Counted from the stretch's first letter, positions 26,401 to 34,545 are shown. The stretch: DNA of 64,000 bases from Pisaster brevispinus (GCA_023634235.1 JAMKCF010000016.1:5503140-5567139); one strand, 5' to 3'. Numbers and translations: made by a program. Notes: generated by a model not told the origin, from the letters alone.

Positions 26401-29276
26401 TAGATAGATGTACACTGCTTAGATTATTCTGAATTGAAATGAGTGTGTGAATGTTCTGGATATTTATCAATCTTGTATATAAAAGTTCATGCTTGGAGAG
26501 TTTATTTGCAGAAAGGACATTGTCTGGAAGAAAAAGGTCTTTAACAAAAAGGTTTTTAACAAGAATTCATAAATACCCCAGACAGTTTCGCTATTCCTAT
26601 TGGTGGAGAGCATGTCACGTGGGGGTGTTTAAACAGATGATAAAGCATGGCCAAGAGTGTTTATAACCGGCTGGCTTCGCGTGTTGGGCGCGCAAGCTCA
26701 CGGTACGCCAATTTAATTACGCGGAACGCAATATATAGCTATTAGTACCAGCGCGTAATCTATTTTTACGCGTGTACACACAACCCAACGCGCACCAAAC
26801 ATAACTTGTAAAAAGTTTTTTAAAATGTACAAAATGTACAGATTGTCACAGATTGTCTATAAAAAAAATTCGCTTTTTAACAAAAGGGCATTTATGAATG
26901 ATTGTCACAGATTGTCTATAAAAAAAATTCGCTTTTTAACAAAAGGGCATTTATGAATGGGAATAAAAGAGTAGTGACTTGTTCTTAAACGGCCGTTTAA
27001 AACCTTGCAGGGTTGTGGTCGTGCGATAAAGGCCCGAGCCGTTTTATCGCACGGCCACGACCCTGCCGGTTTTAAACGTCCGTTTAAGAACTCGTAGCCA
27101 CTCTTTTATTCCTTTACTTAAGACGTTTGTTGCATTTCAAGATATAGTTAAATACTCTGCTAGTCAATCTGTTGACATAGATCAGCTGTCTTTAGCACCA
27201 CCTGGTACTCTTTCCTTTAGAATCAAAATAAACTGTTTTGTGTCTTGGTAGAGTATGGGTTCCAGGTCTGGACACTTGTGTCCTTAAGCAAGACACTTAC
27301 TGCTTTGTCCTTCAGATGGAATGTAAAGCTGTAGGTCCCTTGTGCACATGAGAGAACCCAGTTACTCTTATCGTTAAGAGAAGGGGTTTGCCCCAGTGTT
27401 TCTGGCATTGGCTGCTGAATGCGCTGCAGCATCTTGTAAACCCCTATAAGGTGCTACATTAATCAGTCTCATAATTCAAAAATCTCAAAAACTGTCTGAA
27501 ATGTTTCTCTTTGTTCAAGCGCCTTAAGTACCTTATTAAGGAAGAGTTGACCAAGGAAGGGGGGATTATTTCTCTCTTGTAAAGGAAGGGAACAGTTAGC
27601 TTCAGATTCTTAGCCTCAGATTCTTGTGTACTCAAACTAATCAATAATTTTGTGACACAAAATTTTCTGAAAATGTTTATTGCCTCTTGTTGTTAGGTGC
27701 GCAGTGGAGAGAAATTAACACTCGTGGTGATAGTGATAATTGTAGTAACCCTAGTGGTATGGGGATTTGCTCTGTACTTCTACTCGATGAGTCTGACAGG
27801 ATGGGAGGTAAGTGAACAGCAGTACATATAAAGCGAATTACTTCAAAACTTACTCTTTCAGCCCGCCAGTATGATGCACCTTGTCTTTTTAACATTTATT
27901 ATGCCTTTGTAACACAAAGGCTGAAATTTTCAACTCATTAGAAATTGATTTAGATTGTGCAAGTCTCCCGAATATCAAAAGACTATTGGGACATGTGATT
28001 TTGTTTTCCTCACATATTACAGAAAAGTACATAAAAACCCAAGGTTTCTCTAAAGGTTCTAATACTTTGGAGTACGTTCATTCATGCAGAAAACTGCTGC
28101 CGCATCTCGTGAGAGCAATGCTGCATGTCTGTTATTGGAGTTCTATGATGGTCATGATATTTGGCATTTCCTTTCTTCTGGAGCACTCTTCTTTTCATTC
28201 CTGGTAAGTACCATTTTTGGCAACATCTGAAGCAGGCTACCGAGCCTATGTAATGACAATTTCCATCGGTCCGGTTGTCCAATCCACTTTCATCTGTTTT
28301 AAACACGATACAATGTTTTGGGTGTTTGTATTAATCTTATATGTACCTATTTGTTTCTCTTCTCTGAGCCCTTTTGCAACATTTTAAACTTAGTAGGCAG
28401 TGGTCAAGTGCATACTTGTAAATGTCCCCACCCCTTTGAACATCAGTTGATCAAATGATTGGTCTTTCTATTAATCATTGTTCTCCTATTGCACGATTAG
28501 CGGCTCCCTATGTCAGCTTTGCTGGTCTTGTTTATTACATTCAATCACTTTTTGGAAGCCTGCAAGATTTACAGTGAGTTAAGTACATTCTCAGGAAGTT
28601 GTTGCAACCACCTTAGTTATAATAACTTTAATCAATCAGTATCCTGTAATAATTTTCAGGGTAAGGGTTAAAAGAAGGAACATACAACCAAAGTTAATTT
28701 TGCCACACATTGACTTGGTTGAAAGTTATTTTCTTGGTATTCTGTAAATTTTGTTTGGCGAAAGGAAAAGCGTAAAGTTGTTAATACCTCATCAGAAAAA
28801 ATGGTATAACCCCAGCAGAGGGATCACCTTAAACTGCATCCCCTTGAGGTGACCCTCTGCTGCTGCTTCCCAATATGTATCGAAAACTTGAGTTTGATTG
28901 CTGGCTATACAGCAGTTACTGGTTGAATGGCTTCTGACTGGCACCGAACAAAGATATTGACAAAATAAGGCAACCGCCAATATTATTAAGGCTAGATAGA
29001 TTAGTTGGTAGAGCGCTGGCACATTAGTCTGGAAGTTGGCATGTTCAAGTCCCACTTTAGTAAATTTTTCTGTGTTCAACCCCAGATTTTTTATTAAATA
29101 ACTTACCCAGTCAGTGTCCCTTGTGGTTTGTTACTTGATTGTTCAATGAACTCAGAAATGTATATAAAAGTGACAAGTTGATATGTGTTTGTGATATTTA
29201 TTATTTGTCATAGTTGTTGCTGATGATGGACAATGATCTAGATGGAAAAGATAGAACCAAGATTGCTGTATTTTAA
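2356..29276 (+). CDS. SIDT: SID1/SIDT-family transmembrane protein, C-terminal 14 exons (5' partial)
   Basis: Fourteen exons with AG acceptors and GT donors join in one open frame: 2356-2427, 3172-3308, 5179-5319, 5557-5630, 5925-6048, 8074-8191, 8820-8956, 22474-22576, 23909-23982, 25039-25085, 26201-26306, 27697-27807, 28090-28203, 29214-29276 (stop TAA). This gives 1421 nt and 472 residues. The product matches the conserved half of the SID1 family (SIDT1/SIDT2): an acidic pre-TM loop, [14 protein letters not shown] (TM), [63 protein letters not shown] and the short C-terminus DRTKIAVF. The family consists of multipass proteins of the plasma membrane or lysosome, linked to dsRNA uptake and lipid handling, with a Ser/Asp/His site resembling CREST hydrolases. 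The Ser (FSN), His (SYHV), Asp (FQFD) and HDIWH residues are all present. The N-terminal beta-rich ectodomain exons were not recognised and are probably upstream. Assignment to SIDT1 versus SIDT2 is not possible. Confidence 0.95.
3595..3745 (+). repeat. tRNA-derived SINE, family B (Leu/Ser-tRNA-like head)
   Basis: An A-box-like TGGTCGAGCGG (from ~3601) and a B-box-like GGGTTTGAGTCT (~3657) form a tRNA-like head. They are followed by the body motif CACTTGTGTC..TAAGCAAGACACTTAAC, which recurs at 27276-27300. It sits in a SIDT intron. It is a pol III SINE type, not a functional tRNA gene. Confidence 0.65.
3885..4110 (+). repeat. SINE family A, copy 1: body plus tRNA-like segment
   Basis: The tRNA-like part (4031-4110) begins GGGCTGGTTAGCTCAGTTGG and has a degenerate B box. 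The ~130 bp before it (GCTTCCCAGGGTGTATCGAA...CTTCTGACTG...ACAAAATAAGG) aligns by eye with the sequence before the tRNA-like part of the copy at 28801-29125. The cloverleaf does not pair well enough for a real tRNA. Confidence 0.6.
5179..8956 (+). CDS. SIDT: SIDT exons 5179-5319, 5557-5630, 5925-6048, 8074-8191, 8820-8956: first TM block and Ser/His/Asp motifs
   Basis: These five exons encode an ADLSRKK...[11 protein letters not shown] cytosolic lead-in, TM helix [18 protein letters not shown], a short loop with a Cys pair ([10 protein letters not shown]), TM helix with [16 protein letters not shown], a His/Lys-rich loop ([10 protein letters not shown]), then [17 protein letters not shown], the [13 protein letters not shown] motif and a further TM stretch with [10 protein letters not shown]. 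The exon ending at 6048 is followed by a second possible GT at once (GTACCA); the ORF reading on to 6240 is intronic. Splice phases are 0, 2, 0, 1, 0. The Ser, His and Asp thought to form the metal/hydrolase-like site of the CREST superfamily lie in SNIG, YHV and FQFD. Confidence 0.93.
9362..9423 (+). mobile_element. Left half of a split MITE (TTTCACAAAG family)
   Basis: The stretch CACTAAGATTCATCTTAAG and its flanks match the left arms of the complete MITE copies at 33932-34077 and 42711-42862. The sequence then breaks into TTA repeats; the right arm is found ~2.1 kb away at 11555-11590. Confidence 0.6.
9424..11554 (+). mobile_element. Interspersed repeat with internal 130-bp tandem array, inserted in a MITE
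   Basis: It starts with (TTA)n and a hairpin (AGCTGTTCCGAC ... GTCGGAACAGCT, about 9440-9470), then 'TATTGTTTTCGTCAGGATTT'. It contains the tandem array 10370-11360, then more (TTA)n and a ~110-bp segment (11446-11554) that recurs inverted at 32877-33015. No protein coding is visible. The (TTA)n + hairpin start resembles non-autonomous repeats common in marine invertebrates. The superfamily is not determined. Confidence 0.55.
10370..11360 (+). repeat. Satellite-like array, about eight ~130-bp units
   Basis: The anchor 'AGACTCCTTGGGCATTGGA' or close variants recur near 10422, 10552, 10683, 10813, 10943, 11074, 11204 and 11333, so the period is 129-131 bp. Each unit also carries GTGACCCCATGTTGACC, GGGTCAACCGGAAGTGGGAC and ATCTCAAGAACTACACAACC. 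Units near the 3' end are more diverged. Short frames within it are repeat artefacts. Confidence 0.9.
11555..11590 (+). mobile_element. Right half of the split MITE
   Basis: ATCTTAGTTCTTTGTGAAGT followed by GGAGTCCTGG corresponds to the right arm (AACTCTTTGTGAAATCGAGC...) of the intact copies at 33.9 and 42.7 kb. It restarts the family directly after the 9424-11554 insertion. Confidence 0.5.
11591..13620. other. Intronic DNA, nothing recognised
   Basis: SIDT intron sequence on the + strand. No exon, repeat or RNA signal can be supported on either strand. Confidence 0.4.
13671..13849. mobile_element. MITE with ~24-bp imperfect terminal inverted repeats
   Basis: The left end GCCCGGTTCTTACTTCCTGC and the right end (reverse complement GCCTAGTTCATACTTCCTGC) pair with three mismatches. 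The interior has no ORF. It interrupts an older repeat. Confidence 0.55.
14470..14850 (-). pseudogene. Degraded LINE reverse-transcriptase fragment
   Basis: On the minus strand, [20 protein letters not shown] (the LINE RT motif around the first catalytic Asp, D-x-SAAFDTxDH) is followed after a stop and a frame break by [13 protein letters not shown], the W(L/C)xxN(R/K)LxLN motif of CR1/L2/Jockey-type RTs. The region between them is much too short for a whole RT domain, so this is an internally deleted relic. Confidence 0.7.
17419..17796 (-). other. Probable 3' UTR of the nested EGF-FN3 gene
   Basis: Downstream of the stop on the minus strand, the first good AATAAA (TTTATT on +, 17419-17424) lies ~375 nt away in AT-rich DNA. 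It marks the probable end of the nested transcript, well inside the host intron. Confidence 0.4.
17797..21358 (-). CDS. Nested two-exon gene: signal peptide-EGF-FN3-TM type I membrane protein
   Basis: Exon 1 is 21358-20660 and exon 2 is 18558-17797 (minus strand); the intron is 2.1 kb with GTAAGT donor and TTTTAG acceptor, phase 0. The product is 486 residues. From the N-terminus: signal peptide (hydrophobic [19 protein letters not shown] at 21358, or the in-frame ATG at 21346); a Pro/Thr-rich stalk to about residue 125; an EGF-like domain with six cysteines (pattern SCYPNPC, GVC, HCTC, NFC); an FN3 domain split by the intron ([19 protein letters not shown] ... TQYTL | [12 protein letters not shown]); TM helix [19 protein letters not shown]; basic stop-transfer RRCMKKK; and a ~185-residue cytoplasmic tail with tyrosine motifs (EYDTAKI, SDYANIF). 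EGF+FN3 suggests cell-surface adhesion or signalling. I do not recognise an orthologue. It lies wholly inside an intron of the SIDT gene on the opposite strand. Confidence 0.88.
18559..20659 (-). other. Intron of the nested EGF-FN3 gene
   Basis: Donor GTAAGT (complement of 20654-20659) and acceptor TTTTAG (complement of 18559-18564) join FN3 codons in phase 0. Apart from the SINE inverted dimer near its 5' end I see only AT-rich DNA here. Confidence 0.8.
20325..20603. repeat. SINE family A inverted dimer (fold-back), with a single 14-bp TSD
   Basis: The left arm (about 20329-20447) is the reverse complement of the right arm (20453-20571), with four transitions over ~118 bp and a ~5-bp loop (TTAAT). 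Each arm holds the whole tRNA-like segment (GGGCTGGATAGCTCAGTTGG) and the tail 'TTTTTCTTTGTTCAAACCC'. Only the right side has the extra tail to 20603 (TTACCCAGTCAG), shared with the copy at 29125. The 14-mer TCTGATATGAAACA occurs directly before (20311-20324) and after (20604-20617) the whole unit, indicating one insertion. Confidence 0.85.
21719..21741. repeat. (GGCA)n microsatellite
   Basis: Five to six GCAG/GGCA units lie upstream of the nested gene's start, close to its presumed promoter side. Confidence 0.8.
22009..22126. mobile_element. MITE family N, copy 1 (TIR CACTATTGGTTGGCAA)
   Basis: The ends CACTATTGGTTGGCAA and TTGCCAACCAGTAGTG are inverted repeats with one mismatch. The interior aligns by eye with 30976-31100 (shared 'GGCAAATGC', 'CTTCACGCC/CGTCACACC', 'GATGTTCCCTCAT/GATGATCCCTCAT'). 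It has no ORF. Confidence 0.6.
22474..29276 (+). CDS. SIDT: SIDT exons 22474-22576 to 29214-29276: second TM block, HDxWH motif, C-terminus
   Basis: Seven exons follow the 13.5-kb intron. They encode [128 protein letters not shown] and [20 protein letters not shown], then TAA at 29274-29276. All have canonical splice sites (the 25039 acceptor is TTTAG). The order matches SIDT2-type proteins exactly. Between the previous exon (ending IALMGVV) and this block, vertebrate SIDT proteins have a few more residues in a loop, so either a micro-exon was missed in the long intron or the loop is shorter here. Confidence 0.93.
24275..24489. repeat. 43-bp minisatellite, five identical copies, in a SIDT intron
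   Basis: The unit AATTACCACTGCGTG...AGAGGTCTTCT is repeated five times without a visible mismatch. The 43-bp period is not a multiple of three, and the stretch lies between SIDT exons ending 23982 and starting 25039, so it is intronic. Perfect identity suggests recent expansion or an assembly artefact. Confidence 0.95.
26841..26958. repeat. Tandem duplication, 2 x 59 bp
   Basis: The unit GATTGTCACAGATTGTC...CATTTATGAAT is present twice, perfectly. Each unit contains an internal ACAGATTGTC echo. It abuts the inverted repeat that starts at 26960. Confidence 0.9.
26960..27112. mobile_element. Fold-back MITE, ~70-bp arms
   Basis: The left arm (GGAATAAAAGAGTAGTGAC...GGTCGTGCGATAAA, to ~27030) is the imperfect reverse complement of the right arm (27041-27112), with a GC-rich loop (GGCCCGAGCC). 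It can form a long hairpin, lies in a SIDT intron and has no ORF. Confidence 0.8.
27214..27450 (+). repeat. SINE body related to family B
   Basis: CACTTGTGTCCTTAAGCAAGACACTTAC..., then TTTGTCCTTCAGATGGAATG and AGAGAAGGGGTTTGCCCCAG form the conserved body of a SINE class widespread in marine deuterostomes (recognised from memory, not searched). The motif TAAGCAAGACACTTA is shared with 3690-3705. Confidence 0.55.
28801..29125 (+). repeat. SINE family A, longest copy: body, tRNA-like segment, tail
   Basis: The body (28801-28988) begins with a hairpin (CAGCAGAGGGATCACCT ... AGGTGACCCTCTGCTG), followed by TGTATCGAAAACTTG and CTTCTGACTGGCACCGA. The tRNA-like part (28989-29060, AGTTGGTAGAGCGCTGGC) follows. 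The tail has TGTTCAACCCCAGATT and ACTTACCCAGTCAGTGTCCC. The tail matches the dimer at 20.5 kb and the body matches 3885-4030. It lies in the last SIDT intron. Confidence 0.6.
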
Positions 29277-30499
29277 CCAAAAGGAAGAAGAGACTTTGTT
29301 GAAGACATGCTCGATCATCTTCAGTTTATTCTGACAACTGAAATGTAATCAGGCTCGGGACACAGAAAATGCCAAGATTGAATAAGCCCATCCCCATTGT
29401 GGGCTTCTAAGAATATGTCAATACATGAATCATGATACATAGGGTTGTAGGCTAGCAGAGCATGGAGTCATAGAGCAACTGATCTTTTCTACCATTCATG
29501 TATGTCCTTGTTAGCTTGGGAAAGACATTGGATGACCACATAAAAAGATTCCAAGAGAAAATTCCCTTGACTTTGGGAAAACAAATACAAATTAAAAATG
29601 TGTTGCCCTCCATCGACCAACGCAAATATTTTTTAAATCTCATGTCGATATTTATATTTTACAAAATTGCCCCCCCCCATTTAATTTTGTTTGTAATTTA
29701 TCCAAAGCGTTGCTGTGTAGGGCATACCTCAGAAATCCTAATATTTATCCAAATTATATTTATAAGTTATCAAAGTTATCAGTTCAGAGCATACAAGTAC
29801 AGGATGTCAATATTTTACAAGATTTGTTGTTTTGCCAAACTTTTCCTTGCATTGCCAAGTCTGTTTTGTGTGTGGCTTTGTGGTTAAAGATCTTAGGTGT
29901 GGTGGATATTGTTGCGACGCTGGGTGCCACAAAGGGTGAGCTGCATATTATCGTCAAATAGTCTCACGCAATTAAATAGGCGTTAATGTATCTACATTAT
30001 CATGGGCTTCATTGTATGGTAGACTATGAGACAAGGCTGTTGTATTATGTAGGTCATGGAACATGTACATGTATGTGACAGAAGCTCACTTGTAAATGTG
30101 TCCTGAAGTAATTATTCTGACATTTAAGTCAAAAGAAGCCAACATAGTCAGAAACAGTTGTTGGCCTTTTCTTTCTTCAATCTTACTCAGATTTACTCTC
30201 TACAGTTTTGACTGCCTAGCTGAATACAGTAAGAAAATAAGTTGTATGTTAAGGGGCTTTGTCATTGTCTTTGCATATTTGTTTAAGTTAAACCTTGTAG
30301 TTTATTATGCACATTGTAGCCTATCATTGTATTGGTGTTGGTAATTAATACTCTCAGTGAAATGATGCTACTATGTTGGTGATAAAATCATTTTATAAAT
30401 TTTTATGACAAAAGCAGTCATTATGGGAACATCAAAGGTCTAAGGTCCAATTTCATACTATGACTTTTAAATTTGGTTTCTATTTTTGATGTAAATAAA
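29277..30499 (+). other. SIDT: Probable SIDT 3' UTR ending at AATAAA
   Basis: No continuing coding signal follows the stop. The first AATAAA hexamers lie well downstream, the clearest at 30494-30499 in an A/T-rich context, so a ~1.2-kb 3' UTR is likely. Open frames in this stretch (for example 29498-29887) show no protein-like composition or splice support. The exact cleavage site cannot be seen from genomic sequence. Confidence 0.45.
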
Positions 30500-30975
30500 C
30501 AACATTGTTCAACATTTTATCAATGTTAATGGTTTAAGCAATGTATATGTAAAGTTTGACTATATATGATGCCTTGGTTAAAATATCACAAAATGGTGTA
30601 ATAATATCAATATTAAAAAAGGTGTTTACTTTGAGGGGTTTTTGCCATGTAATCTCTGCTATTGCTATGTCATCATGATTGTCTCTTGCACAGAATAATG
30701 CAACTAAACCAAAGCTGGAAGCTGGATTTACATTAGTACTTTGTTATTGTATTATTCATTGATAAGAGTAAGTATTGATAATTATTATTGCCTCTGAAAA
30801 ACATAAATTCTATGCACTCAATTATTCAGAAAAAAATGTGGAATGAACAACGAAAAAGTACAGCTTGTCACAATTCCAATTTGATAAATGTATATAATAC
30901 CAGTTTTTGAAAATGCCTTTGTAGTTATAGCGTTTCCCATGAAATATGCTAATTACATTCACGCATGCGCACAGA

Positions 30976-31100
30976 CACTATTTGTTGGCAAATGCTAGAG
31001 AGTTGTGCACAAGGCAGATTCAAAAACGTGTGTGCTTCACGCCACCGTCAGCCCCTTACAAAAAGGAGCGATGTTCCCTCATTTTGCCATGCAGTAAGGT
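30976..31100. mobile_element. MITE family N, copy 2 (diverged)
   Basis: It aligns by eye with 22009-22126: CACTATTTGTTGGCAAATGC at the left end and TTTTGCCATGCAGTAAGG at the right. The terminal inversion is more decayed than in copy 1. Confidence 0.5.
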
Positions 31101-31500
31101 TAGTGCGCATGCTTGGTGTGCGATTTACATATTTCATTGGAGAGGTCTGTTACCGTGTACATGTTGACTTTTAATTACTTTATTATGTAAATAATGTATT
31201 TGTTACTAATACTGTGCATTTTCAGATGTTCGGAAATGAAACTGTCAAGTTTATAAGAGTAAAAAAGCTCAGTACAGCAATGCAACTGTGACTCAATTGT
31301 TTAGTCTATCAGTACCACTACTACTAGCAAAGAACCAGGTTGGAAATGGAGTGGGACGAGGGGGAGCTGATTTTAAAATGTGTGTACTATTAGGGGAGAT
31401 CAATTTATTTTAAAGGTACGTGTTCCTATCAATTTATTTACCTATCAAGGGTAGTTCAAAGATTATCCTGGATAACAGTGCTGGCATGACTGTACGAGGA

Positions 31501-31920
31501 CTAGGGCCCTGCCAAAGTGTTACACATTTTTGTTACACTCATTCTGGCAGTGAAACCAAGGAGCCCTCGAAAGTACCTTGCAGTGTAACCTGTAAGCCTA
31601 AGATGGGGTTCACACCTTCTTTCTCTATGGGTCCACATAACGTATAAGCATGACCAAACGACGATTATTGATCCCCCAATAATGGTGCTTGCTGATGCAT
31701 TTCCAAACCTCTCTTGGTTATCTTGGCAAAAGCAGTCACAACAGTTCATGTTTTTTCTCCTCACTTCTGTTCTCTTGTCTAAAATAACTGCAAGATAGTT
31801 ACAGCTCGCTGGTGAAAATGTTAACCCATTTTGATTTAGTTGGGTCAGCTGGCATCCTGGGAGTTGCATTTTGAACTGAACCATCTGGTCAATGGCACCA
31901 ATACTCTGTTCCAGTTGACC
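31501..31920 (-). CDS. Candidate exon: Cys-rich segment plus TM-like helix, unidentified
   Basis: On the minus strand an open stretch of ~140 codons starts just after a possible acceptor (AATAG at 31921). It contains LEQSIGAIDQMVQFKMQLPG, a Cys cluster (NCCDCFC), a hydrophobic segment ASTIIGGSIIVVWSCLYVMW followed by basic residues (THRERR). A donor-like GTACTT follows near 31580. The composition looks protein-like (extracellular-TM-basic order) and it is long for this AT-rich DNA. No family is recognised and no partner exons were found. It may be an exon of an unrelated gene, a relic, or chance. Confidence 0.25.
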   Translation of the reverse strand, partial: GQLEQSIGAIDQMVQFKMQLPGCQLTQLNQNGLTFSPASCNYLAVILDKRTEVRRKNMNCCDCFCQDNQERFGNASASTIIGGSIIVVWSCLYVMWTHRERRCEPHLRLTGYTARYFRGLLGFTARMSVTKMCNTLAGP

Positions 31921-32517
31921 CTATTGAAGTTTGAATCAGCTGTTCATGACCTTCCATCAGGTTAATTTATGCAAATCAATGTCAATAGATTTATTGATTA
32001 TAAAATTAGAAAAGGCCCTGGTGTTATTGATAAAGTCCTTTTAATAATCTCATCATCCTGAGTCGACTTATTAAAAACTTCCTCAATGCATCCCTTAAAT
32101 GGGATATTCTCTGGGGGTTTTCCAGTCAAGAAAATAGAGGTCAGGGGGTCTGACCCAGCCTCGCTATCATGGGCAGCGCGCTGCATCAATACCTCTCGTC
32201 ACTAAGCCCTGGTAGGGATATACTGAGAAACGACGCTGATTGGCTCCCAAGGGTGACTACTTTGCGTGCACGCTGTTAAAAACTTTCAAGCAATGTATGG
32301 TGCTTGTAGGACGCTTAGTACACGCTTGTGAAAATGCAAGTATTTTTACGCGATTCCATTTCAAATGAATCAATGTTTTTACACGGTCACCCTAAACTGC
32401 GTACAGTTGGACATATCACAAAATCAAAGAAGAATGACAGAGGACCAGTTGCTTTTTGCCTTGATGCCTCTTTTGTGCATTACCATAATTGAGCGGGCGC
32501 GTAGAGTGGATCAACTA

Positions 32518-32550
32518 ATTAAAATGTGCTAGATTCTAGCACATTTTAAT
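32518..32550. repeat. Perfect 33-bp palindrome
   Basis: Two 16-base arms (ATTAAAATGTGCTAGA and its reverse complement) flank a single T. It is followed by a short (CAATTC)n run (about 32555-32578). It may be the hairpin end of a decayed element or a cruciform site. Confidence 0.85.
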
Positions 32551-32876
32551 GAACCAATTCCAATTCCAATTCCAATTCCGGGACTACTACTTTAGCTTTT
32601 AAAATAGTGGATCGGATCGAGGGGACTTCTCGTTATTAACTTCACTGCCGCGGAGTGAGTTCTTAATTGGTCTCAACGTTTTGACTATGTAGCTTGCTCT
32701 AGTCATCGTCAGAAAATTTAGAGTGCATTACTCAGTACAACCTTTCAACTCCATCTTGGATTATTCCTGGTTTATAACATTGAGATTTATAACCTACTCG
32801 AAATTATTTCAATATTTTGAATTTATAGTTTATTTTCTTCATAAATTTTTACATCAATTGTTATATTTTATCTACT

Positions 32877-33015
32877 CTACTTGTTTTACAACCAGATGTG
32901 GGGCGGCAGGTCTACGGGCAACAGGAAATATTTGCTTTTGTTTCTCCAAGCCTATCTGGAAGTAATTTTGTATTGTCTTGTATCGTTGTTTTGGCTGAAT
33001 AAATAATAACAATAA
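32877..33015 (-). repeat. Inverted copy of the segment at 11446-11554
   Basis: The reverse complement reads TTATTCAGCCAAAACAACGA TACAAGACAATAC ... AGACCTGCCGCCCCA, matching 11456-11556 with scattered differences and again starting from (TTA)n. This shows it is a dispersed repeat family in its own right. Confidence 0.7.
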
Positions 33016-33931
33016 TATTAATCCAAATTCTTCGCGATAACCATCATGCTGTAAAAAGCTCCGACCGCGTGTTTCGCTAACGCCGAAATCATATTTAGCA
33101 TTAGTTTGCACTTAATGCTGAGTTTATTTTGTGGGATGGGGTGCACCCTGTGGCAGTAGATGCGCTAGCGCGTGACCAACCTAGCTGTACGTACAGGAAT
33201 CCCTCCACACAAACCTAAACAGGAAATTCGCTCGGCCCCAGTGGCCTATCCAGGATTTTGAAGGCAAGGCGCTGGGGACGAGCGAAAACAGGAAAGAGAC
33301 GCGTAAAATAAAGAGAGAGAGAGAGACGCCAACCTCGTTCCCAGTGGTGCACGATCTCGACGCGCCATTTTGTTTTCTTTCCCAGAATGCCTTGCTCGAT
33401 TGTAACCCCTGGAAGTGTGACTTTCAAATATCCAAATATATTGGATGCACCACACTAAAAGGACAAATATTCATGCGCCAAGCTCATTATAACGTTTTGG
33501 GGGTCGTGCAATTAAAATAATGTGTAATTATAAGAATCTAGCACAACCTGGGGGTTCTGTGTTTCAACTTTTGGGAAGGCTTGATAAATTTAGGCGTTTA
33601 AGTTGGCCCTATTTTACTTGGCAAGTGGAGAAGTGCTTCACGAAAACTGGCAGCAAGTCGGTTTGGGAAAAAGTTAATTTTCGGGGGTGTTTTTTTTCCT
33701 GGGGTCGCTAGCAAAAAATCCAAACGGCTGACCTGCCAAAAATTGAAAAGAATTCTGAAGTTTGATTCTCCGAAAATATGTTTGATTGGTTTTCAAGAGG
33801 CTGAGAGACTTACACGATTTTTTTAGTATTTTTGAATTTTTATCATTTAGCATTGGTTCCTATAGGAGTTTATTTAGTGTGGTGCGCCCTACTCTGCAGC
33901 CTAGCCGCGTTTGTGTGTATGTACATGTCCA

Positions 33932-34077
33932 GGGGTCGATTTCACAAAGTACTAAGATTCATCTTAAGATGAGTTCTCAGTATTACCATAGTGATTTGTA
34001 TTGTGACATCACACTTTGCTTAGCAATTAGGAGTGATTTTGAGTTAAGATCAATTTTAACTCTTTGTGAAATCGGCC
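33932..34077. mobile_element. MITE, GGGGTCGATTTCACAAAG family, copy 1
   Basis: Terminal inverted repeats GTCGATTTCACAAAG and CTTTGTGAAATCGGCC; an internal short palindrome AGATTCATCTTAAGATGA. It is ~146 bp with no ORF, and very similar to 42711-42862. Confidence 0.75.
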
Positions 34078-34272
34078 ACTGGCCGGCGCTCCGATCCACC
34101 TAGCACGATGAGCTACAGTTTGCTGAACCCAGCACTGCCATGTCACCTTAATAATATCCTTTTTTATACTTAGTGTTCTGAGTGTAATATCCTTTTTATA
34201 CTTTTATACTTTTTATAAGTGTTCCTTATTTTAAATGAAAGATTTTGCTTACCATAAATGGGGCCCCACTTT

Positions 34273-34288
34273 ACGGCGAGGGCGACGG

Positions 34289-34334
<46 letters not shown>

Positions 34335-34370
34335 GACGACGGTGACGGCGAGGGCGAGGGCGACGGCGAG

Positions 34371-34403
<33 letters not shown>

Positions 34404-34472
34404 AACATTTTCGTCGCCGTCCCCGAACTGGGGTTTATACACAAGTTAATGGGCTAAATACGACGGCGACGT

Positions 34473-34507
<35 letters not shown>

Positions 34508-34508
34508 C
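34273..34508. repeat. (GGCGAC)n / (GAC-GGC) microsatellite, two blocks
   Basis: A nearly pure GGCGAC/GGCGAG array (34273-34403) and a second block (34461-34508) are separated by ~57 bp that includes CGTCGCCGTCCCCG. This is a very GC-rich island in AT-rich DNA. It sits exactly where the Gypsy element loses its 5' end. The alternating Ala/Val and Gly/Asp frames here are artefacts. Confidence 0.95.
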
Positions 34509-34545
34509 GACCTGTCGTCTATAGAACACCATACAGAAGTGCGTC

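Larger units (their letters stand above)
30500..32500. other. Intergenic DNA with one MITE and one doubtful exon
   Basis: Beyond the presumed SIDT poly(A) signal I see only the MITE at 30976-31100, the minus-strand candidate exon at 31.5-31.9 kb, and simple AT-rich sequence. Confidence 0.4.

Noticed and set aside
31998..32189. Minus-strand frame with DPLTSIFLTG and KGCIEEVFNKS
   Set aside because: Composition looks protein-like but there is no splice site linking it to 31920 and no family known to me; too weak to list as a gene.
34170..34457. Open frames rich in Val-Ala, Gly-Asp or Ala-Thr on both strands
   Set aside because: Translation of the GGCGAC microsatellite; no coding evidence.
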